The notes under the pieces: model-generated | Seen by the model: only the letters and a program-made list of their open reading frames with translations | Told to the model about the DNA's origin: nothing | Database searches by the model: none | Shown here: positions 6,931 to 12,500 of the stretch, piece after piece | How positions within the stretch are numbered: position 1 is the first letter of the stretch | How the letters are laid out: every line of letters begins with the position of its first letter | NCBI GenBank assembly: GCA_002005505.1 | Contig: KV908409.1 | Span: 161,742 to 174,241, forward strand | Source of the DNA: Botryococcus braunii | Lineage: Eukaryota; Chlorophyta; Trebouxiophyceae | DNA length: 12,500 nt | Direction: 5' to 3' | Translations under genes and position numbers: made by a program

Positions 6931-7652
6931 CATTCAGACGTCAACAACACATGCGTTGATCTGCCGGTGTTCCAGTCCGTCTTGAGGGTTGGCGTGTTGT
7001 GGACACATTAACTTCTGCCTTACTTTCATGCCTGACTATCAACCATTTGGGCTGGGTTGATGTAATTATTTCTATTTCTATCATTCCGCAGCCCTGCTTC
7101 TACACCCCCAGACTGTCCATACACTTGGCCTTGAAGATGTGCCCCTGCAGGCGTGCTTTCCATGGCCATACATGCTTAAAATGCGACCAGCCGCACTTTG
7201 CTGCCTTGCTAAGCTTATTCAGTTGCCTCTCTTCAGTTGCAGCCCCCTCCACAGTCTTTCCCACCCCTTCCCCATCATGATGTAGCCCTCCTTTTCCTCA
7301 AACACACAGCCAGACAGATATGCACGCGCGTATACACGCATGTGAGCAGCGTGGTGCGGTAGGGGCGGGACCTTGTCCCCTGGTTGGTCGGGGGCAAGGC
7401 AGAGGAAGGTGAGGTGGATTGTGCTTGTGCTTCAGTTTGAGAGTAGTTGAGGAGGAAGCAGGGAGAGAAGGGGAGCCTCAATAATCAAATGTTCATGCTT
7501 CATAGTCAGTATGCTCTATAATCGGGCAAACTTGGCTTGGTAGGGAAGACAGAGAGGGCAACTGACAGAGGACAGTTTCCTTCCTGGAAAGGGCCTCCCT
7601 TCCAGATTCTTCTAAAAGGCAATACCTGAGAATTTTGGAGCCGGATGTGCAG
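6931..7652. other. No firm gene; one acceptor-like site at 7091
   Basis: TTCTATTTCTATCATTCCGCAG, an excellent pyrimidine-rich acceptor, ends at about 7091-7092. The next frame reads PCFYTPRLSIHLALKMCPCR with a CPC…HTCLKC cluster and stops at about 7280. No donor is evident. It may be an exon of the same locus, because Cys-rich modules often flank L-domains, but composition is the only evidence. From 7290 to 7600 nothing is seen apart from short GT/CA stretches. Confidence 0.3.
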
Positions 7653-7806
7653 GGACGGAGTGTCCTTCAGATAACATCACTGGCATTGCTCTGCAATTGG
7701 GCGGCAGCGAGTTGGCCCCCGCCGGCTGCCGGGTCTCTTATAGCGTGGTGCCCGGTACCGATACCTCATCACTGCCCACCAATTGCGACTCACCAGTTTT
7801 CCCAGG
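7653..7806 (+). CDS. L-domain protein, upstream exon
   Basis: The frame is open from 7616 and ends at the strong donor AGG|GTAAGC (7807). It reads …CAGTECPSDNITGIALQL and continues GGSELAPAGCRVSYSVVPGT to CDSPVFPG. It has four or five Cys, depending on the start, and one N-glycosylation sequon (NIT). The acceptor is ambiguous: GTGCAG ends at 7652, AAAAG ends at 7618, and an in-frame TAA at 7613-7615 forbids anything further left. Phase 2 at the donor fits the next exon at 8351, whose first G completes a Gly codon. No start codon or signal peptide is present, so at least one more 5' exon is needed. Confidence 0.6.
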
Positions 7807-7983
7807 GTAAGCAGGCCCCTCTGATCACTTCTGTGTTGCGGTGCACAGCTTATCATCCTTCTTCGACGATCTCATCTCGTCTGTGTGCCCATTGGCGTGT
7901 GTGCATGATTTGTGGGGAGTGGGGAGGATGTGTGCAAACAAGGGCACATTATGGCCAAAAGATATGTCCAAGCAGCTCCACGC

Positions 7984-8047
<64 letters not shown>

Positions 8048-8350
8048 CGTGCGTGTGTGTGTGTGTCTGTGTGTGTGTGTGCGTGTCTGTCTATGTCTTT
8101 TGGGGGGGGGGGTTTGCATTGGTGTTGGCATGGGGGAACGGTTTCTGTTGACGGTCTGGGGGAGAGGTGTGTGGAGATTTGGGGGTGTCGAGTTAGGGGA
8201 GAGGCCTCCCTCCCTTCTCTCCCATTCTTTTTCCTTTCTGCATGCTTCCGTATGTTGTGCGGATATGTATGGCAGTTGATCTTGCATGCACATGCCGAGC
8301 GGGAGTGTAAGAAGGCGTTGTTCCTCATGCTGCGACATGTGTGGGGCCAG
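7807..8350 (+). other. Intron of the L-domain gene with a GT microsatellite
   Basis: It begins GTAAGC and ends GTGTGGGGCCAG; phases 2/2 match across it. It contains the GT tract at 7986-8043 and a G10 run. Its 544-base length is close to that of the next intron. Confidence 0.6.
7986..8112. repeat. (GT)29 microsatellite with degenerate tail and G10 run
   Basis: A pure TG/GT run at 7986-8043 decays into GTGCGTGC and GTCTGT units to about 8095. It then gives CTTTT and about ten G near 8101-8112. Compare the T9-G10 structure at 5597-5615. Confidence 0.95.
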
Positions 8351-8660
8351 GGTGAACTGCCAAGCGTATTTGGGAACCCTAGGGATCATACTGGGGCCAT
8401 TTTGGGTTCCCGTTACTGATGGAGACATCGACGCATACCTTTTGCAAATGGGGCTGGCGGACCTCAAGGTGGGGGGCAATGTACTGATTCGAGTGAATGG
8501 AAGTACGCTCTCTACATATCAAGCGCCCGGATTCCTACCGAGCCTTCAATTCCTGACCGGCGGATTGCAAATAGACTTTGGGCCACCTCTCGATGTTTTC
8601 CGAATTGGGCCCACTGGCTCAGGCCTGCTCGCGCTGCCTGGTCTGGTGAATTTGTATCAA
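8351..8660 (+). CDS. L-domain protein, middle exon
   Basis: After GGGGCCAG the first G completes the split Gly codon. The frame then reads [17 protein letters not shown], …[19 protein letters not shown]…, [16 protein letters not shown] and ends LPGLVNLYQ. Spaced hydrophobic strands with Cys near the start and GNVLI / GGLQI turns resemble the receptor L-domain of growth-factor receptors (Pfam Recep_L_domain, by resemblance only). NGS is a possible N-glycosylation site. The donor is CAA|GTGCGT in phase 0. The frame left of 8351 is less coding-like, which supports the acceptor chosen. Confidence 0.7.
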
Positions 8661-9213
8661 GTGCGTCCCCACAACACACACATACACAGTGTCCACAAGT
8701 TTTCTCTGGAGAAAGAAAGAATTACATCAATCCAGCCCAGAGGGCATGATGAGATGCAACGGATAACCCCACGCTGTTTGAGAAGCCGAAGTTGTAATAA
8801 TACTATACTGATAACTGTAGAATGGCCAAGTCACGTCCGGGGTTCCCCATGCATGAGCGCGCCCACGCACGCGGCGTATGACTGGGCCATCGCAGTTGTG
8901 AGAGGGGGCCCGCGTGTGCTGCTGTGTTCGTGTTGGTGAAAGGGCATTCTACAAAACCTCAAGGCCAACCCCCTCACACCCCAGCACCACCCTTTCCCTA
9001 GGGGGGAGGAACTCTTATCTTGCATAGTACTGCCTGTCTTGATTACGTGGTTTGCATGAACATGCCGAATCAGATTAGGACACATCTCGCCCCGCTAGTC
9101 GTCCATTCCTCTCCCACCCCCTCCCCTCGGCCCCCACCCCCCTTCTCTGCCCTCCCTCATCCCACACACAGGGGTGCTTTTCAGGCAGACGTAAATTCTG
9201 ATTGGCTTTTAAG
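8661..9213 (+). other. Second intron of the L-domain gene
   Basis: It starts GTGCGT. The following exon frame has an in-frame TGA at 9199-9201, so the acceptor must lie after that. Two in-phase acceptors exist: TTTTAAG ending at 9213 and TCCCACAG ending at 9234. The interior shows no open structure of note apart from a C/T-rich stretch at 9097-9170. Confidence 0.6.
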
Positions 9214-9813
9214 GGGCTGTACGGACTCCCACAGCGAGTCACCTTGAAACCGAACGAGCCAAATGTCGAAGTCGCAGGGCGTTGCGCTGGTGACATCTGG
9301 GTGTGGGTACAGATCTCGGGCAACCTCTACGTGGGCCAGACCAGCTTCCAGGACTTCAAGTTCGTGTTCCCTGCGCTTCAATGCGTGCAGGGGATCGTCC
9401 AAATTGTTGCAAACCCCTTCCTTACAACGTTGGACGGGCTGGAAAAGCTGATCACGCCTCCCCAGGCCTTCCAAGTGAATGGCCCGACGGTTGGCAGCGT
9501 GTTTCAGAACCTGGGAAACGTGTCCGCCCTGCAAACCGTCGCCAATTGTACTGGCAGTTTCTCGTCGTACGGCCCCGCAAACGCCGTTGCGATCAACTAC
9601 GTCCTGGGAAACCTCCAGATCAGCTCGCTCACCTGCTACATGGCCTCCTGGGACGCCGTGTGCAGTTTCATTGCAAACGGGCAAATCACATGCCCCAACA
9701 CCGAGTTACCACCCCCTACTGCCGTTCCTCCACCTCCCTCACCCCCCGGCTTCAGGAGGCTCAAACGCTCTTTGCTGCAGGAGTCCTCGCCCCTGGGGGG
9801 TGGGGACGTCTGA
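9214..9813 (+). CDS. L-domain protein, 3' exon with Pro-rich basic tail
   Basis: The exon continues the fold: ISGNLYVGQTSFQDFKFVF, PALQCVQGIVQIVANPFLTT, LDGLEKLITPP, and later VLGNLQISSL. The GNLYVG…PFLTTLDGLEKL pattern is typical of L-domain leucine-rich turns. NVS and NCT are possible N-glycosylation sites, and five Cys are present. From about 9706 it turns Pro-rich (ELPPPTAVPPPPSPPG) and then basic, GFRRLKRSLLQ, ending in TGA at 9811-9813. Similar short RRLLQ-type stretches occur in many chlorophyte secreted proteins. No transmembrane segment follows, so the product is probably secreted or wall-bound rather than a receptor. If the 9234 acceptor is used, the exon starts at 9235 and loses seven codons. 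Confidence 0.75.
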   Translation, partial: GLYGLPQRVTLKPNEPNVEVAGRCAGDIWVWVQISGNLYVGQTSFQDFKFVFPALQCVQGIVQIVANPFLTTLDGLEKLITPPQAFQVNGPTVGSVFQNLGNVSALQTVANCTGSFSSYGPANAVAINYVLGNLQISSLTCYMASWDAVCSFIANGQITCPNTELPPPTAVPPPPSPPGFRRLKRSLLQESSPLGGGDV

Positions 9814-9965
9814 TTTTCCATGCCCAACAGTCTGCACCAGCATGCAGGTGCCCTTGGAAGCAGTCGGGATGTGTCGGACACGCCAGACGCGTTTTTGTCG
9901 CATCTAGGGCCACAAAACACTTGGGGAGATTCCGCCCGGAGTGCGGCTGCTTTTTGTGGCTGCTC

Positions 9966-9970
9966 TGTAA
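9966..9970 (+). promoter_or_regulatory. TGTAA polyadenylation-type signal
   Basis: TGTAA lies 153 bases after the TGA of the L-domain gene. TGTAA (UGUAA) is the usual polyadenylation signal of volvocine and related green algae. Distance and strand fit. Being only five bases, it could also be chance. Confidence 0.45.
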
Positions 9971-11940
9971 AGGGTGCTTTGATGGTCGAAGCACTTTCCC
10001 ACCTGCAGTCCTTTTTGGTTTTGTGGTTGGTAGTATTTTGCATTGGTTTGGCTCATTTGTTTTGGTGTGGTCTACTTGCACAGGGAGACCACCCATGTGG
10101 AGGAGCCACCCAGGGTTTTGAGTGTATGGGGTTCAGACACGGTGTCAAGTTTTTGAGGAAGTCCATTGCCTTGGCCACACCCCTGATATCCGCTTGATAA
10201 GCGTGGCGTGGCAGGCCTGGCTTAGAACAAGCTGTCCTCGTCCCCCCCCCCCCCCTTCCCTCCCCAACCCCCTCTAGCGGGCCCCCTTTCTTCCAAGTCT
10301 GTGGACAGAACAACCGTAGCGCTCCTGCTGCAATTGCACCTTCCCCTCTTTGTGTTCATGTTCCGTCCGCCACAGGCGTGTCACACTGTCACGTTGGTTG
10401 TTGCAAAGTTGTGTTGGTGTACTGCCAGGAGACATCCGTGGATAGAACAGACGGGGAGGCTGCTTGCCGAGACTTGGTCTTCGGCAATCTTTGTGCCCCC
10501 CCGCCGAGTGGGCATGGTCCCTGTGCTAGGACCACCATTTTGGGCACTGACACGTGGATCTCTCAAGAATTACACATATATATAGTTACATTTATAGATT
10601 TGTAGGTTTCGCGTGTCAGAGTCTGTGATCGGTCCAGGGCCTTGTCCACACCTGTTGCTTGGCTTGGTATTGAATATATTACAGAATATGTAGGCTAGGG
10701 TTGGCCTCAAAAAACATGTGATGGGAAGACGGAGTAAACATTGAATTTAAGTCTGAGGGTTGCCTTTAGAAGCATGTGACGCGCGTTTTGGGATTCTGCA
10801 AACTCTTCGAGGGATGGTGGGGGGTGGTTAGGAAGCCAAAATTTCGCCCATTTCGGTTTTCCTGTTCAGGAGGCCGAAGGCACAAGAGTTTGCCAAACAC
10901 CCAATGAGGATTTGCTCACAACCTCGTTTAGGAAAGGCAGTGGCGAGTGTGGCAATATCTCCAGTTGCCTCGACCAGCAGCAAGGCAAACAAAGGAGGAC
11001 TAGCATCAGAGCATTGAAGGCTTGACCCAAAGCATGACATCATCAAGGTCCTTTCATATACGGTCATAGCTATCAAGCCGGAATACAGATTAGCATCCTG
11101 CATGCACATCATATAATGATATGATATATGATATTTATAAATTGTCTTAGTCAGAAGAGCAGGTGGCACATCTGCAAACGTGTGGGGCCGTCAAGGGCAG
11201 CGCTGTTTCCAACCACCTGCCGTACTTTCAAGAATACCACCTCAAGACGCGGCTCCGGTACTGGCATCAAGTTGGTACGCGGCATCAAGTTGAAAGACAT
11301 GGAACTTGCTGATATTCGGAGAGGAAAGACGCCATCTAATATCAACATGGGTCCCCTGCAAAAGGGCACTGGTTCTGCAAGCGGAATGAATGACAAGAAC
11401 CGAAAATTAGAGTGCGTATCGGGACTTTTGGTTCAAGTGCAAGTCAATAGACATCTAGGCCGTAATGAAGACAGATTCAAATTTTAGCTGTGGTGAAGTT
11501 AGGATGCACCACAGCAGGTCCTCTGCAGAAGGTGGGCACCAGAGGGAATCAGGTATAACTTCCTCTGGAGCTTTGATGTGAGTGGAAGGGGGGTGGGGCA
11601 TCTTTACTTAACTCCATGCTGCTTACTGCCCAGTGACACTGGTTCAAGCTCACATTAAGTTGTGTTACTTCCAATAATTGTGTGGTGGATTGTTTGTATG
11701 CCACCACAATCTCAAGCTACGAGTGCAGGTATCGACAAGGGTTAGAGCATTCGGTCAAGTGTCAGCAGTGGCGCACAAGTGTGTGCCAGAAGAACCTCTG
11801 CATAGAGTAAGTTGCCTTTAAAGAGCCATTTTTCGGGTTACACAATGCTCCTCACGTGAAGCAAAAGCTTAACACCCCATTGTTACCCCGCATTGTTCCA
11901 TTGTTAACCCCAAACGGGTAACCCAACATAGTTGCCACAT
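9971..11940. other. No supported gene; scattered hairpins and short repeats
   Basis: Frames of up to about 119 codons exist on both strands (for example 11128-11487 + and 10828-11169 -) but overlap each other and show no recognisable motif. Items seen: GACAC-G-GTGTC (10136-10146); a C14 run (10242-10255); the hairpin TTGCCGA-GAC/GTCTTCGGCAA with a one-base bulge (10464-10487); a diverged 59-bp direct repeat (GGGTTGgCCT…CATGTGA from 10698 and 10757); an AT-rich ATGATAT stretch (11105-11140); and GGCATCAAGTTG repeated 18 bases apart (11263, 11281). Confidence 0.4.
11834..11926. repeat. CATTGTTA / GGGTTA repeat cluster
   Basis: CATTGTTACCCCG (11878-11890), CATTGTTC (11891-11898) and CATTGTTAACCCC (11899-11911) are adjacent direct repeats. 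CGGGTTACACAATG (11834-11847) is their near inverse, and ACGGGTAACCC (about 11914-11924) follows. It may be a protein-binding cluster or an eroded foldback; telomere origin is unlikely because spacing is irregular. Confidence 0.55.
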
Positions 11941-12044
11941 CCATTGGATAGGCGTCTCGAACCACCTTGTCCACCCTGGGTCGGCGTCCTTATAAGGCCC
12001 CCATAGTTATAAGGGCTCGAGAAGTGCTCAATTAAGCACTTCTC
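11941..12044 (+). promoter_or_regulatory. Promoter-like block: CCATTGG, two TTATAAGG, hairpin
   Basis: CCATTGG (inverse CCAAT-type, 11941-11947) lies about 43 bases before CCTTATAAGG (11988-11997), a 10-bp palindrome that is also a perfect CC(A/T)6GG (CArG) box. TTATAAGG repeats 17 bases later (about 12007-12014). A 10-bp perfect hairpin, GAGAAGTGCT/AGCACTTCTC with a 6-base loop, follows at 12019-12044. Order and spacing suit a core promoter with a structured 5' leader, or a long terminal repeat. Strand is inferred from this order. Confidence 0.35.
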
Positions 12045-12109
12045 AAGCTCTCAATCGTCTTCAACCTGCCGTGAGAATCTGTTCTAACGTCTGCTCTCTT
12101 TTTCTAACA

Positions 12110-12195
12110 CCCCCCCCCCCCCCTCTCCCCGCCTGCAGGCAGCTGTCCCTCTCCCTCTTGACCCCACCCTCGGGAGAAAGGGGGGGGGGGGGGGG
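12110..12195. repeat. C14 and G16 runs facing each other
   Basis: C14 (12110-12123) and G16 (12180-12195) are separated by 56 bases that are pyrimidine-rich and contain CTGCAGGCAG. The pair is an inverted repeat like the C11-GC-G17 palindrome at 4595-4624 but with a long loop. Confidence 0.9.
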
Positions 12196-12500
12196 AGCTT
12201 CCTCGCTGTAGACAGCATGCATACAACATTTCATCGATTTTGAATGACTACATGCGGGACGTTAGGGTAAAAATTGCCTACTGGAAATTGACCTAAACGC
12301 AGCGAGAACTTGTCTCTTGCACGAGCACACTGCAAGGCAAATGGCACGTGCTAGCAACATCCTGCTCCTACTTTCAAGCTGTCCTCCAGCGAACATTCTC
12401 ACCACCAGATGGTCCGGCTAAAGCGAAATTAAGGACCAAACAGAATAAGATTGTACGCACTCAGAAACCTCATTTTTCGCTTCTAAGATAAGAGTTGTAC
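12196..12500. other. No gene seen to the right edge
   Basis: No frame with clear coding character and no repeat was noticed. It may be the start of a transcription unit extending past the window if the promoter-like block upstream is real. Confidence 0.4.

Noticed and set aside
7825..8479. Long - strand frames with HTHTHT
   Set aside because: Shadow of the GT tract in the intron of the L-domain gene.
9303..10121. 272-codon + frame overlapping the L-domain 3' exon
   Set aside because: It lacks any ordered motif and runs past the stop and TGTAA of the better frame; the L-domain frame has conserved-type turns, sequons and matching phase.
10828..11487. Overlapping frames on both strands (113, 119 and 81 codons)
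   Set aside because: No family resemblance, no signal or repeat, and mutual overlap. Possibly remnants of an element, but I cannot support a gene.
11834..11926. Telomere-type GGGTTA/TAACCC repeats
   Set aside because: Irregular spacing and only a few units, mixed with CATTGTT; not a telomere array.

Overview
The window looks like nuclear DNA of a green alga, probably a chlorophyte of the Chlamydomonadales type (Dunaliella- or Volvox-like). This is inferred from style and was not checked by a search. The grounds are GT-AG introns of a few tens to several hundred bases, introns full of long CT, CA and GT microsatellites and C or G runs, extracellular proteins with proline-rich stretches, a C-terminal RRLKRSLLQ tail like those of many chlorophyte secreted proteins, and a TGTAA polyadenylation-type signal 3' of the best gene. 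No operon, prokaryotic gene, rRNA, tRNA, CRISPR array or transposase was recognised.

Layout. Bases 1-900 hold a chain of hairpins and a tandem duplication. The second copy lacks exactly two intron-like blocks of the first, so it looks like a spliced version of its neighbour. Bases 900-2250 show no convincing gene; they hold a cluster of palindromes and a 28-codon ORF. Bases 2252-3655 are a large exon with a hydrophobic signal-like N-terminus and eleven [VI]P-x-PTRP motifs, followed by an Ala/Pro/Gly-rich region. After a probable 326-base intron, a cysteine-rich exon (10 Cys in 75 residues) lies at 3982-4209. Bases 4210-7600 are mostly low-complexity sequence: GT/GC, CA and CT tracts, a C11-GC-G17 palindrome, a 26-bp minisatellite and a degenerate ~65-bp tandem repeat. 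Two short Thr/Pro-rich stretches there could be small exons.

Bases 7653-9813 carry a three-exon gene on the + strand. Its first two introns match in phase, and the third exon can be entered in phase at either of two acceptors. The product is a secreted, probably N-glycosylated protein resembling the receptor L-domain (leucine-rich beta-helix) fold, with a Pro-rich basic tail. A TGTAA motif lies 153 bases after its stop. Because no TGTAA was seen soon after 4209 and no start codon or signal peptide was found for the 7653 exon, the PTRP-repeat exon and the L-domain exons may belong to one long extracellular-matrix gene interrupted by microsatellite-rich introns; this is inference.

Bases 9971-12500 contain no gene I can support. 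Near 11941-12044 there is a promoter-like arrangement (CCATTGG, a CCTTATAAGG palindrome, a second TTATAAGG, and a 10-bp perfect hairpin) that could drive something beyond the right edge.
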